Source of the DNA: PWPS01 sp964507105
Lineage (GTDB): Bacteria; Patescibacteriota; Minisyncoccia; Minisyncoccales; PWPS01
Length of the DNA stretch: 64,000 nucleotides
Direction of reading: 5' to 3'
Assembly (NCBI GenBank): GCA_964507105.1
Contig: CAZDOR010000002.1
Coordinates: 29,133 to 93,132 of the forward strand
The first letter of the stretch is position 1. The number at the start of each line of letters is the position of its first letter. This document shows, one piece after another, positions 1 through 8,839 of the stretch. A program made the position numbers and the translations under genes. The notes under the pieces were generated by a model. That model saw only the letters and a list, made by a program, of their open reading frames with translations. It was not told the DNA's origin and did not search any database.

Positions 1-804
1 AACCTTGCCCAATCTTCCGCTCTTTAATTCTTCTTCTCGATAAAAAAGATTTTTCTTTTCGTATTCCTTTTTTTCTTCTTTTTTCGCTTTTTCTTTGAGT
101 TTTTGTGCCTTTTCAATCAGTTTTTCCTGATTTTTAGGTTCCGCATTTCTAATCAGAAACTCGGTTAAAAATTGAACTTTTAAATATTCTCCGTTCTCAA
201 AATAATCCGCGGCTTCTTGATATGGAATTTTCAGTTTATTCTTTTCTTTCTCTTCTTTTTTCTTTGATTTCAGTTCCTCAATTTTTTCTTTTACCCGTTC
301 GGCCGCAGTCTCTTTTTTTCTTAAAGTTTTCTCCAAATGTGAGGCGGACTTTACTGCTCTCTGTTTTTTGTTTTCCATTCGAAACAATTCCTTCTCCAGG
401 TAGGATTTTTCATCTTTTATTTCGCTCATTTGGCTTTCCTCCTCCCAAACTTTTTTTTCCAAATTACGAAGCTTATCTTCAAGCTCCCATCTCTTTCTGA
501 TCAGTTTTCGCCTTCGCTCCGGAGAATCCTCGGCAGCAATGGACTTCTCGATTCTTTTTCTTTTTTCCTCAACTTTTCTCTGTATTCTTTTACTGATGGC
601 CAGAGAATCTTCAATTTTCTCTTTTTCTTTTTGGAGATCTCTTCTTTTTCTCTTAGACTTACTTTGATTTCGAATCAAGGATTCCATCTGCTCTTCGGCA
701 GATTTTAACTCTCTTTTTAATTTTTCGATGCCCTCCTCGAATTGAGAGTACCTCTCTTCAAGTTCGGCGATCGTTTCAGGTTTTTGTTCCTCCTTATTGG
801 TCAT
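1..804 (-). CDS. Coiled-coil protein, C-terminus beyond left edge
   Basis: 268 codons are open from an ATG at the right end to the window edge, so the C-terminus is missing. The product is extremely charged (Lys, Glu, Arg) with long heptad-like helices and no hydrophobic segment, so it is probably a cytoplasmic coiled-coil protein. No catalytic motif is visible and I do not recognise the family. It lies 60 nt downstream of the pilus operon on the same strand and may be its last gene. The start is the first ATG after an AT-rich gap; no Shine-Dalgarno is seen. Confidence 0.7.
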   Translation of the reverse strand, partial: MTNKEEQKPETIAELEERYSQFEEGIEKLKRELKSAEEQMESLIRNQSKSKRKRRDLQKEKEKIEDSLAISKRIQRKVEEKRKRIEKSIAAEDSPERRRKLIRKRWELEDKLRNLEKKVWEEESQMSEIKDEKSYLEKELFRMENKKQRAVKSASHLEKTLRKKETAAERVKEKIEELKSKKKEEKEKNKLKIPYQEAADYFENGEYLKVQFLTEFLIRNAEPKNQEKLIEKAQKLKEKAKKEEKKEYEKKNLFYREEELKSGRLGKV

Positions 805-864
805 CGATTAAAAAAATAATTGGAGTTTATTTATTCTACCAATTTTTCGTGTCGTCAACAAACT

Positions 865-1341
865 TCAGCGACGTAGATTTTCAACCGTGGTAAAGCTTCT
901 TTCAAAATCAAACTGAGGCATCTCTTCCGGGTTGTAAAAAGCAACATCAAAATCCATTCGTACGGCACCGTCTCCCGCTTTTTCAAAATTAAGTCTCCTT
1001 ATTACCGACCTTTCCGTCGAAACACGATCCGGCTCCCGATCTCCTCTTTTAATATAAAAATGACTTCCCTCCAGATAAATTTCAACCGGATCGGTGCTCT
1101 CGTATAACGAATTCAAAATTAATTTGTCTCCCTCAACCGATTCAATCTCCTCGGCTAATCTTATTTCTCGAGAAACCCGTTCGGAAATTACTCTCCCGTT
1201 CTGATTGACCACTTCCATGGACATATTTCTCATTCGGGCAGTGGAAATATTGGTACCTATCAAAACGACGGTACCGATGAGACCGGTTATTATCGCAAAA
1301 TAAATTAAAAATTCTATCAGTGTAAATCCGCGTTTATTCAT
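865..1341 (-). CDS. Type IV prepilin-like protein (PilW/GspJ type)
   Basis: About 158 aa beginning with a class III prepilin leader: MNKRG followed by FTLIE, with Gly at -1 and Glu at +5, then a hydrophobic helix of about 20 residues. The rest is a soluble, mostly beta domain. Known family role: minor pseudopilins of this kind are cut by a prepilin peptidase and prime or cap the pilus. The ATG chosen lies 1 nt after the stop of the preceding prepilin gene; an ATG five codons upstream overlaps that gene and would lengthen the leader. Last gene of the pilus operon. Assignment to PilW/GspJ rests on position and length, so it is tentative. Confidence 0.8.
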   Translation of the reverse strand: MNKRGFTLIEFLIYFAIITGLIGTVVLIGTNISTARMRNMSMEVVNQNGRVISERVSREIRLAEEIESVEGDKLILNSLYESTDPVEIYLEGSHFYIKRGDREPDRVSTERSVIRRLNFEKAGDGAVRMDFDVAFYNPEEMPQFDFERSFTTVENLRR

Positions 1342-1342
1342 A

Positions 1343-1753
1343 TTAACGATTTTCAATTTTTACCGACTCCTCGTTTTCGGCACATTCTGCTTCCAAACTT
1401 ATCCTACCTACCCCGACGGCTTGAACGAAATATCCCGTTTCGTATTCACAATCGTCTCCGAGTGGGTCTTTCGGAATTTCATCCATATAATCGGGAACCA
1501 GATCGCTCTCGCACTCACTTATATCGATCCGACTTTCTTCCACACATTCCGGATACTCCCCTTCTCGGGACCGATATTCGGTAAAAGAAAGTTGTAAATC
1601 TTCAAGATGAGCTCTCCTTCTGTCATTTCTGGATTGACTAATCCTGTATCCGGGATTTATCGTTACGACGATGGCAACCGTCAGTATGGAAATGATACCG
1701 ATAACCAAAAGTATCTCAACCAGGGTAAATCCTTTTTCGGTTATTTTTTTCAT
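1343..1753 (-). CDS. Type IV prepilin-like protein with cysteines in the head domain
   Basis: 136 aa from the ATG preferred here. The leader MKKITEKG is followed by FTLVE and the hydrophobic helix of class III prepilins. The head domain has four Cys, likely forming disulfides outside the cell. The start lies 1 nt after the stop of the PilX-like gene; an ATG ten codons upstream would overlap it and give an unusually long leader. The product is expected to be processed by a prepilin peptidase, not present in this window, and inserted in the pilus as a minor subunit. Confidence 0.82.
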   Translation of the reverse strand: MKKITEKGFTLVEILLVIGIISILTVAIVVTINPGYRISQSRNDRRRAHLEDLQLSFTEYRSREGEYPECVEESRIDISECESDLVPDYMDEIPKDPLGDDCEYETGYFVQAVGVGRISLEAECAENEESVKIENR

Positions 1754-1754
1754 C

Positions 1755-2213
1755 TTAAAATTCAGTAAAATTATCGACTTCACGCCAATTTATAAGCTCC
1801 ATCTCGAAGTGGCCTTCTACTTCTTCATGCTCTTCAAGATGAACTTCCGCCTGAATATTTTTAATGCTATCCCTCTTTTCACCGACACCGGAAACGATGC
1901 GTATCGTTTCTCTGGATTCGACTTCTCTTATCCTACAAGTTTCTTCCCCGACGGAAATTTCCTCATCTCCCTCGTAATCGGAATCGAATTTAAGTCTGTT
2001 CAAGCCCTCTTCAACGCAACTATTGGCTAAATGAAGAGCAATCCGGGAGTCTACCAAATCGTCCGTTCTTCTCAAATCTTCGGCAGCGGAAAAAAACATC
2101 CCCAAAAAGAGAACCATAAAAAATCCGCTCATTATGATAACCGAGGTGAGGGCCACCATTCCTCTTTCATCAACGGAAAATTGGGTTTTTTTATTTTTAG
2201 TATTGTTCTTCAT
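1755..2213 (-). CDS. PilX-like minor pilin lacking the conserved Glu5
   Basis: About 152 aa. A basic stretch and DERG precede a hydrophobic helix starting MVALTS. The Gly of the leader is present but the Glu normally at mature position 5 is Thr, as in PilX/GspK-type subunits that sit at the pilus tip. The chosen ATG overlaps the end of the upstream FISUMP pilin gene by 17 nt. The soluble part is acidic and contains two Cys. Position between other minor pilins supports a tip-complex role, which is inferred. Confidence 0.7.
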   Translation of the reverse strand: MKNNTKNKKTQFSVDERGMVALTSVIIMSGFFMVLFLGMFFSAAEDLRRTDDLVDSRIALHLANSCVEEGLNRLKFDSDYEGDEEISVGEETCRIREVESRETIRIVSGVGEKRDSIKNIQAEVHLEEHEEVEGHFEMELINWREVDNFTEF

Positions 2214-3207
2214 CCAATATGCAGCGAACCGAATAATAATTGTCTTTTCCGTAATATTCACGAGGAATACCCGAGGCTGAGCTCAGCTCTCTGGTCCAAG
2301 CGGTTCCTCCGAACTCTTCCGTTGCCGTCCACCACTGACCCAAAGACCCCTTTCCGTAAAATTCAGTCGTATACCGACCTCCGTGGCGACCACTCCAGTC
2401 GGTTTCGTTGGTCCCGCCGTATTCCTGGTCGACCAAATAGTCTCTGACCTGCCCGTCTCCTCGAACTTCTTCTTCGGAATCTCCATAAGGAAATTCATTT
2501 TCGCACCAAGTTTCCGATTGTCCGGTTTTTTGACAAACGGCTCTTTCCATACGAGTGAAATCATCATCGGTGGCCGCTCTCCATCCTTCCGGACAAAGAT
2601 CTTCTCCACCATCACTTATCGCATCCCAGTTGTAAAGTCTCCCATACGAGTCACAATTTTCCTCTTCATATTCATAGCAGAAACTGCCCCCTCCGTCGTG
2701 ATCGGCATAATTGATATTCTCAGCGATCCAGCAATCATCTCCTATCTTTACAGTCGAATAGTTTTGCCCGTCACGGGAATCGGTAATCTCTTTTCCGCAC
2801 GGAAAGGGAGGAATCATCCAGGGAGTCATAACTTCTTGCAATTCGACTTCCTGAGTTTCCCCTTCGAGATCCCATTGAACGACGGAATCGACCAAACAAG
2901 CTCCGTTTTGACAATCGACACTCGTCTCTCTATCAAATACCGTATTCTCATCTTCCGGGGAAATCGTTTCTCCGGAAGTTCCGAAATCCCTGATTTGCTC
3001 GTAATCATCGTTTCTGAGAGCACGAATCTCTTCAATTCCCTCTCGAGCTATCATCAGGGCTTGTGATTTACCCGTACTGTAATTCATCGAAAGTTGAGCA
3101 CGAATAGCCAGATGAGTAACGGAACCGACACCGACAATAAAAACGGCAATAGCCAACATCAACTCCATCAAGCTGGCTCCCCGTTGCTTTTTTTTATCGA
3201 ATATCAT
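2197..3207 (-). CDS. Minor pilin with C-terminal FISUMP domain
   Basis: 336 aa. Residues 1-32 are a prepilin leader and helix (KKKQRG, then ASLMEL with Glu5). About 40-130 is a pseudopilin-like region. From about 135 there is a FISUMP (Fibrobacter succinogenes major paralogous) domain with its signatures: DSRDG.NYSTV.IGDDCW.AENI.Y, YGRLYNWDA, CPEGWRAATDDDF, WWTAT and a terminal RC. Several Cys suggest an extracellular disulfide-stabilised fold. The domain's function is unknown; at the end of a pilin it would be displayed at the fibre surface or tip. The gene starts 1 nt after a secreted Fn3-like gene ends. Confidence 0.85.
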   Translation of the reverse strand: MIFDKKKQRGASLMELMLAIAVFIVGVGSVTHLAIRAQLSMNYSTGKSQALMIAREGIEEIRALRNDDYEQIRDFGTSGETISPEDENTVFDRETSVDCQNGACLVDSVVQWDLEGETQEVELQEVMTPWMIPPFPCGKEITDSRDGQNYSTVKIGDDCWIAENINYADHDGGGSFCYEYEEENCDSYGRLYNWDAISDGGEDLCPEGWRAATDDDFTRMERAVCQKTGQSETWCENEFPYGDSEEEVRGDGQVRDYLVDQEYGGTNETDWSGRHGGRYTTEFYGKGSLGQWWTATEEFGGTAWTRELSSASGIPREYYGKDNYYSVRCILDEEQY

Positions 3208-3208
3208 T

Positions 3209-3673
3209 TTAATAAGCTTCTATTCTTCCACTTTCGGACACTTTTATCGTTTTATTCATCCCTTCGTAACTGAAATTTATTTCACCGGAGCTTTTTCCGG
3301 CCCTGAAACCGACCGTATTTCCCGAGTGCCCCCCGGGCTCATCGACTATCGCCCGGTAATAATATTTACCTCCGAAAATCAATTTTTCAACCTCGGCATC
3401 GAAACCACTTTTTTCATTTACGGTAATCGCTTCGGTTTGTCTGTCGAGATCATCTTTGTCCCTGCCCCATAAGAAAGAAACCTGTGCCTCGTCCCGACCG
3501 TAACCGGCACTAAGGAGAGCTCCCCTGAAAGTAGCCACATGCTCTCCATCACGAAAAGATATTCCCGTCGGACGGTCGGTCCGAATCGTTGTTTCAGCCA
3601 AAACCATACCACCAAAAAGAAGAGTAAAAAAAACGATACAAGTTATTAATAATAATTTTTTACTTTTTATCAT
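3209..3673 (-). CDS. Secreted protein with Fn3-like repeat
   Basis: 154 aa. A signal peptide (lysines, then a hydrophobic stretch ending near LAE at about residue 28) is followed by one beta-rich domain with the pattern RG.L...YG.D.AQVSF.WG....L.R.T and a KYYYRA motif, typical of fibronectin type III-like repeats. The middle part of the next FISUMP pilin (VATRGFSEVG, RYYFRACGES) carries the same kind of repeat, so the two genes probably share origin or interact. It sits between two FISUMP pilin genes, suggesting a pilus-associated surface role. Inferred from domain and context only. Confidence 0.7.
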   Translation of the reverse strand: MIKSKKLLLITCIVFFTLLFGGMVLAETTIRTDRPTGISFRDGEHVATFRGALLSAGYGRDEAQVSFLWGRDKDDLDRQTEAITVNEKSGFDAEVEKLIFGGKYYYRAIVDEPGGHSGNTVGFRAGKSSGEINFSYEGMNKTIKVSESGRIEAY

Positions 3674-3685
3674 GATTTAAATTTA

Positions 3686-5020
3686 TTATCCGTCGGGAAT
3701 TTCATCCAGAGGAATTATACATCTACCCGCACCCGCATCTCCCAACGTGTGTGGATGGCCGGGAACCCCGAGTCGCTCTCTTTTGACACCCGTCTCACCC
3801 TTTCTCAATCTCCTAACCCAAGCACTCATTCCTTGCATGCTGGAAGTCCAGAAAATGGCCTCTTCTTCCATTTCTACAAAATCGGATACATCTTCATAAT
3901 AAAATCCGGCCAGCCGACCCTCCCATCCGGACGCTCCTCCTTCTTTAAGCATCTCTCCAACCGGACCACCTCTCCATCCCTCTTTTTCCAAATCTTCATC
4001 ACTCATCCCCAACTCTTCTTCCAGTTCTTTGTAATCTTCATCGGTGGGTAAGTCCCAAATTGTTGGACAAAGTTCGGTTCGTGCTGCGTTTTGGTTATAA
4101 AGAGCTCCATACTCCTTATAGTTATCTTCTTCCATCGCCTCCGAGACGTCGCTTCCTTCATATCCGTAGACATAATACCGCGGATTATTGTGATGCGAAT
4201 CCCAGGGCGGATAAACTTCCGGAAGATATCGCATATTTTCCGCAACCCAACAGGTATCACCCACTTCCACGGTAGGGTATTCACTCCCGTCACGCGGATC
4301 GGTAAAATTCTGAGTTCCACATTCGGTAAAGAGTGTTCCCGTGTTAAAGCCGATAATTTCTCCGCAATCCGTTTCTCCGTCGGATTCACCGCAAGCTCTG
4401 AAATAATAACGGGTATTTATATCCAATCCTTCCAGCCGTGCGGAAAAAGACCCCACTCCACCTTCGCCGGCATCGACCTCTCCGCCTTCCAAATTTTCCG
4501 TCTCTCCATACTCGAAATATCTGTCCACTTCCTCGTCCCCGGCATCATTTTCGACATAACCGTCCACCTCGGCATAATGATCACCCACTTCGGAAAAGCC
4601 ACGGGTAGCAACTCTCAACACTTCTTCTTCTTCAAGCGGAAGAATCAGTGGCTCTCCGCTGTTTTTTAAAAATACTACACACTTGCTTTCATCTATCTCT
4701 CCACCCGGAGGTAATTCGAAATCATAATGAATTTCTTGATCCTCCATACAATCACTTCCACGAAACATCTTGTAGCCATCCCTCTCCTCATTTCGGGTAA
4801 ACTGGACGCCCCAATCACTATCCAGTTTTCCACTGATCGCATAAGATTGAGCTCTCTTTAAAATATCGAGCATTGTTTCCACCTCTTCGTTAAAGACTCT
4901 CGATTCATAAAAACCCACGGTATAAGGAACCAAAACGACACTTATAAGAATAACCAGCCCGATCACTATCATCGTTTCAAAGAGGGTGAACCCGCATTTT
5001 CCCTTTTCGACTTTTCCCAT
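3686..5020 (-). CDS. Minor pilin with Fn3-like and FISUMP domains
   Basis: 444 aa. The prepilin leader KGKCG is followed by FTLFE and a hydrophobic helix. Residues about 40-145 resemble a GspH/FimT-type pseudopilin core. About 150-225 is an Fn3-like repeat. About 235-440 is a FISUMP domain with DPRDGSEYPTVEVGDTCW.AENM, YGALYNQNAA, CP..WDLPTDEDY, FWTS and RCI. It is the second FISUMP pilin of the operon, larger than the other and with an extra Fn3 spacer. Ten nucleotides separate it from pilC upstream. Likely part of a pilus tip or adhesive minor-pilin complex. Confidence 0.85.
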   Translation of the reverse strand: MGKVEKGKCGFTLFETMIVIGLVILISVVLVPYTVGFYESRVFNEEVETMLDILKRAQSYAISGKLDSDWGVQFTRNEERDGYKMFRGSDCMEDQEIHYDFELPPGGEIDESKCVVFLKNSGEPLILPLEEEEVLRVATRGFSEVGDHYAEVDGYVENDAGDEEVDRYFEYGETENLEGGEVDAGEGGVGSFSARLEGLDINTRYYFRACGESDGETDCGEIIGFNTGTLFTECGTQNFTDPRDGSEYPTVEVGDTCWVAENMRYLPEVYPPWDSHHNNPRYYVYGYEGSDVSEAMEEDNYKEYGALYNQNAARTELCPTIWDLPTDEDYKELEEELGMSDEDLEKEGWRGGPVGEMLKEGGASGWEGRLAGFYYEDVSDFVEMEEEAIFWTSSMQGMSAWVRRLRKGETGVKRERLGVPGHPHTLGDAGAGRCIIPLDEIPDG

Positions 5021-5030
5021 TTTTTATTCT

Positions 5031-6077
5031 TTAAAACTCGTGAGTTACTTCGTAAACGGGGAGAATTATTGCAAAAGCAAGAAAAGCAACCATAACACCC
5101 AAAAAGATAAGTATTACCGGCTCCAAAACTACCGGAAGTTTCTCGGTTTTTCTGGAAACCCGGGTACTGAAAAAATCGGCCAAATAACTGAAGCCTTCTT
5201 CGTAAGATCCGGTCTCTTCACCGGTTAGCACCACGGAAACGAAAACGCTGGGAAACAAATTGGGGTAATCGGAAAGCGCTTCTCCCAAGCTGACTCCCTT
5301 TTGAGTTCTTATTTTTATTTTTTCCATCGCCTCTCTGTATCTGATGTTGGTCACCGACTGAGAAACAATTTCGAGAGAGTCGGTTATCGGTAATCCGCTG
5401 GCAAAAAGAGTGCTTATCAGCTGAGCGATGACGGTAAGTTGATATTCTTTTACAAGTCCCTTGGCTATCGGCATTCTCAGCTGAACAGAGTGCCAGAGCT
5501 TTTTTATCGGTTCAACTTTCAAAAGTAGCCAGACCGCCACTCCGAAAGCGGCCAATCCTCCGAAAACAAAAAGTCCACTTTCCTGCATAGTTTCCGAAAT
5601 TCCCAGAAGCATTCGAGTAGTGATGTGTAGCTCAACATCCAAGCTGTTAAAAACGGAAACCAAATCGGGCAAAATAAAGATGGAGAGTCCGGCGGCCAAT
5701 AAAACCGCAAAACCCAAAATTAATTTCGGGTAAAGAGTAGCCGAACTGATATCTTCTTTAAGTTTACTGCTTCTTTCCAACCAGCTGCCTAAATTTTCAA
5801 GATTTTCTTCCAGGGTTCCCGATTCTTCACCGGCTCGAATAAAACTGACGAATATTCTTCCGAAGTAAGGATTCTCGTCAAATATTTCATAAAGTGAAGT
5901 TCCTTTTTCAACCTTTTCCTGGGCCTTCTCCAGGGTTTGGGTAAGAGCCGGAACTCTGGATTGCTCAGCTAAAAGCTCAAAAGACTCATTAATCGGCTTA
6001 CCACTTTTAATCAGAAGAGATAGATTTTTAACCAAATCCACTTTCTCCTGAGTGTTTATTTTTTTGAATACGGCCAT
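5031..6077 (-). CDS. pilC: Type IV pilus inner-membrane platform protein PilC/GspF
   Basis: 348 aa with the two tandem GspF repeats, each a cytoplasmic helical bundle followed by membrane helices. The characteristic FIRAGEESGTLEE is near residue 80 and VLTGEETGSYEEGFS is in the second repeat, and a hydrophobic C-terminal helix ends the protein. It anchors the assembly ATPase PilB and recruits pilins in the cytoplasmic membrane. The length is somewhat shorter than the usual 400 aa because the N-terminal extension is absent. Start ATG lies 4 nt after the receiver gene stop. Confidence 0.92.
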   Translation of the reverse strand: MAVFKKINTQEKVDLVKNLSLLIKSGKPINESFELLAEQSRVPALTQTLEKAQEKVEKGTSLYEIFDENPYFGRIFVSFIRAGEESGTLEENLENLGSWLERSSKLKEDISSATLYPKLILGFAVLLAAGLSIFILPDLVSVFNSLDVELHITTRMLLGISETMQESGLFVFGGLAAFGVAVWLLLKVEPIKKLWHSVQLRMPIAKGLVKEYQLTVIAQLISTLFASGLPITDSLEIVSQSVTNIRYREAMEKIKIRTQKGVSLGEALSDYPNLFPSVFVSVVLTGEETGSYEEGFSYLADFFSTRVSRKTEKLPVVLEPVILIFLGVMVAFLAFAIILPVYEVTHEF

Positions 6078-6081
6078 GGAG

Positions 6082-6462
6082 TTAAGCGATTATTTTGTCT
6101 TCTACCCCCAAAAGCTCTCTCATCTTTTCGACCACTTGGGAAAAAGAATCCTCTTCTTTTACAAAATAGCCCTCAGCAACCCGGTTGCCTTCTTTTCTGT
6201 CCACTTCTTGATTGAGGGTAGTCAGAATTATAAAAGGAATTCCGGAAAGTTCTTTGATTTTTTTGGTTTCTTTTATCAATTTAAAACCGTCCTTGAAGGG
6301 GATCAGAATTTCGGTAACCACCAAGTCCGGCTTTTCCTCTTTTATCTTTTTGAAGGCTTCTTCACCGTCTCTGGCAGAAATAAACTCTATCTTCTCTCCG
6401 AGCTTTTTTTTATACAATTTTATGTAAAAATCGTCCTTGTCTACGAATAATATTTTTTTCAT
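6082..6462 (-). CDS. Stand-alone receiver domain with Glu at the phosphorylation site
   Basis: 126 aa, a single CheY-like receiver with no output domain. The acidic cluster VDKDD (residues 7-11), the switch Thr in ILTT and the Lys in YFVKEED are present. The residue expected to be the phospho-accepting Asp is Glu51 in DLVVTEILIP. Aspartate-to-glutamate at this site often mimics phosphorylation, so this may be a constitutively active or phosphorylation-independent adaptor. It sits between pilB and pilC, which suggests a PilG/PilH-like link to pilus control. No histidine kinase is seen in the window. Confidence 0.88.
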   Translation of the reverse strand: MKKILFVDKDDFYIKLYKKKLGEKIEFISARDGEEAFKKIKEEKPDLVVTEILIPFKDGFKLIKETKKIKELSGIPFIILTTLNQEVDRKEGNRVAEGYFVKEEDSFSQVVEKMRELLGVEDKIIA

Positions 6463-6472
6463 AATTTTTTGA

Positions 6473-8173
6473 TTAAGCTTTTGCCGCCTTACTTATCTCC
6501 TCCAAGGTAGTTTCTCCCATCAGGGCTTTCATTACTCCGTCTTGAACCATGGTCGTCATACCTTCTTTCATCGCCTGCTTTTTAATCAAGTCCGAAGTTT
6601 TTTTATTACTAACCAAGGATTTTATTTTTTCCGATATTTCCAAAACCTCAAAAATAGCCGTACGACCGGAATATCCGCTTCCTTCACAAACTTTACAGCC
6701 ATTACCTTTGTAAAATCTTATCTTCGACAAGTCCTCTTCACCGGAAATCTTTTTTACGGTTTCCGGAAGCCCCTCTACTTCGGAAAGCAATTCCAGCTCT
6801 TCATCGGATAAGAAATGACTTCGCTTACACTTATTGCAGATCGTTCTAACCAACCTCTGGGCAATAATCACATTTACGGAAGAAGAAACAAGAAAAGGTT
6901 CGGCATTCATCTCCAAAAATCTGGGGAAAGTGGTGGCCGCATCGTTGGCATGCATGGTAGTTAAAACCAGATGACCGGTCATGGCTGAATTTAAGGCCAT
7001 ATCAACCGTTTCTTCATCCCTTATCTCACCGACCATAATTACATCCGGATCCTGGCGAACTATCGCCCTAAGACCTTCCAGAAAGGTCACCCCCTTTTCC
7101 GGATTGACTTGGGTTTGTTGAACACCTTCCACATTATATTCGGTCGGATCCTCGACCGTCATTATATTAACTTCGGGATTGGATAACATCTGTAATACGG
7201 AATAGAGAGTGGTACTCTTACCCGACCCGGTCGGACCGACCACCACTATCATGCCATACGGTTTTCTCGCCGCCTTTTTCACCCTTTTCAGGTCTTTATC
7301 CAACAAGCCGAGCTCATCTATTGAAAAGCGGTTACCTTCTTGCATTAAGAGTCTCATAACTATATTTTCCCCCTCGGTGGTCGGCATTACCGAGACCCTC
7401 ATATCTATTTTCCCTCCATTGGTTAATTCGAACTCAAAACGTCCATCTTGAGTGGCTTCTTTCTCATCAGTTCTCAACCGAGCCATTATTTTTAATCTGG
7501 ATGTAATTCGATCATGTAGTTTTTTCGGATACTCGGCAACCTTGTGTAAAATACCATCAACCCGAAATCGTATTATTCCCGAATCGGATTGGGGTTCTAT
7601 GTGTATATCCGAAGCGGTATTACTTTCCGCATAATCAACTATGGAATTAACGAACTGAACCACACTTTCCTCAGCCCCTTCACCTTTTTTCTTTCTCATC
7701 TTTTCTATCAATTCAGTAAGTCTGGTGGAAAGATTTCCCTTGTATTTTTTCAGAGCCTGCTCCATATCAAAAGGAGTGGCATAATGGACATTGACTTTCT
7801 TGCTCGCCTTCTGCTCCAAGGTTTTTAAAAAAGTATAATTTCCCGGATCGGAAGTAGCCACTTTTATCTCTTCGGAATTTTCATCGAAAACTATCGCTTT
7901 TTGGCTTTGAGCTACAACTTCCGGAATGTAATTAAGCATTTTACCGCTTATCTCATCTATATTCTGTTTTTTAAGATTAATATAATCATACCCGGATTCA
8001 TCGGCTATTATTCTCCCCAAGTTTTCATCCTTTATCAACCCCTTTTTAACCAGCGCCTCCTCTATGGTGGATTCGTCCAATCGGGAAATTCTCAAGGCCT
8101 CTTCGAATCCTTCCGCGGAAACGTGCCTCGGCTCAACCAATATTCTTTTTAATTTTTCTTCTGATAAAAACAT
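6473..8173 (-). CDS. pilB: Type IV pilus assembly ATPase PilB/GspE
   Basis: 566 aa. The N-terminal MshEN-type domain (about 1-150) is followed by the secretion ATPase. Walker A GPTGSGKS is at 313-320, the Asp/Walker B region DPDVIMVGEIRD near 375-386, the His box around LTTMHAND at 405-411, and the zinc tetracysteine module CNKC at 446-449 with CKVC at 493-496. It powers pilus extension from the cytoplasmic face, working with PilC. First of the core pilus genes; 13 nt follow the upstream membrane-protein gene. No separate pilT retraction ATPase is seen here. Confidence 0.95.
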   Translation of the reverse strand: MFLSEEKLKRILVEPRHVSAEGFEEALRISRLDESTIEEALVKKGLIKDENLGRIIADESGYDYINLKKQNIDEISGKMLNYIPEVVAQSQKAIVFDENSEEIKVATSDPGNYTFLKTLEQKASKKVNVHYATPFDMEQALKKYKGNLSTRLTELIEKMRKKKGEGAEESVVQFVNSIVDYAESNTASDIHIEPQSDSGIIRFRVDGILHKVAEYPKKLHDRITSRLKIMARLRTDEKEATQDGRFEFELTNGGKIDMRVSVMPTTEGENIVMRLLMQEGNRFSIDELGLLDKDLKRVKKAARKPYGMIVVVGPTGSGKSTTLYSVLQMLSNPEVNIMTVEDPTEYNVEGVQQTQVNPEKGVTFLEGLRAIVRQDPDVIMVGEIRDEETVDMALNSAMTGHLVLTTMHANDAATTFPRFLEMNAEPFLVSSSVNVIIAQRLVRTICNKCKRSHFLSDEELELLSEVEGLPETVKKISGEEDLSKIRFYKGNGCKVCEGSGYSGRTAIFEVLEISEKIKSLVSNKKTSDLIKKQAMKEGMTTMVQDGVMKALMGETTLEEISKAAKA

Positions 8174-8186
8174 CTATTTATAAAAA

Positions 8187-8834
8187 TTATCCACCGACCG
8201 TCCTCAAGCTTTCCATCTCCATATCTTTTTTTATGAGTGATATCTTTCTGTAACTACGAACCGTAGCGACTACCGTAATCGGTAAGGTGGCAATCAACCC
8301 CAAAATTATAAATAAAGCAGAAACGTTAAATCCGATCAAAATCAAATATAAAATCAAGAGATCGAAGAAAAAACCTCCCGTAACTTTCCAGCTTTTCAAT
8401 AAGGACTCCAGGGCCGGACCGTCACCTTGAAGTATATAAAATAAACTGTAAGAAAATCTTACAGCAAGAAAAATCCCCGGTATTACAAAAAGAAGCAGGC
8501 CCACCGACACTAAAACCGAATAAAACAGAAATCCTATCAAAAAATCGGGTAACCGATAATATCCGGAAAAAAGATGGGAAAAACTAATCGAATTTCCATC
8601 GTGTAAGTCTATCCCCATCCTCAAATAACCCATAAGAACCAAAAACCCGACCAAAAGGACGGGAATGACGAACATAGTACCCAAAAACTCATTAACTCTC
8701 ATTATTCGAGAAGTCAAATAAAGTGGAAGAACCCAAACCAAAACGGCAACGGCGCTAACCGCCATTAATCCAACAGGATTTTCACCGAATTTCTTAAAGC
8801 CGTATTTTATTACATCTGCTTTGGAAAACTCCAT
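8187..8834 (-). CDS. Polytopic membrane protein, paralog family A
   Basis: 215 aa with about five or six predicted membrane segments. The short N-terminal region FSKADVIKYGFKKFGEN precedes the first one, and there is a conserved central motif: LLFVIPGIFLAVRFSY followed by a loop with ALESLLKSWKVTGG. The same architecture recurs in three other proteins of this window (44037-45089, 46298-47314, 55047-55691). It resembles DUF975-like integral membrane proteins of unknown function. It lies directly upstream of pilB and may be cotranscribed with it. No catalytic motif is visible. Confidence 0.75.
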   Translation of the reverse strand: MEFSKADVIKYGFKKFGENPVGLMAVSAVAVLVWVLPLYLTSRIMRVNEFLGTMFVIPVLLVGFLVLMGYLRMGIDLHDGNSISFSHLFSGYYRLPDFLIGFLFYSVLVSVGLLLFVIPGIFLAVRFSYSLFYILQGDGPALESLLKSWKVTGGFFFDLLILYLILIGFNVSALFIILGLIATLPITVVATVRSYRKISLIKKDMEMESLRTVGG

Positions 8835-8839
8835 GTTGA

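Noticed and set aside
1284..1290. LPATV-like or other sortase-type strings elsewhere in the window as anchors
   Set aside because: Outside the 1331-aa protein, I found no case combined with a C-terminal helix and basic tail; a chance match is likely.
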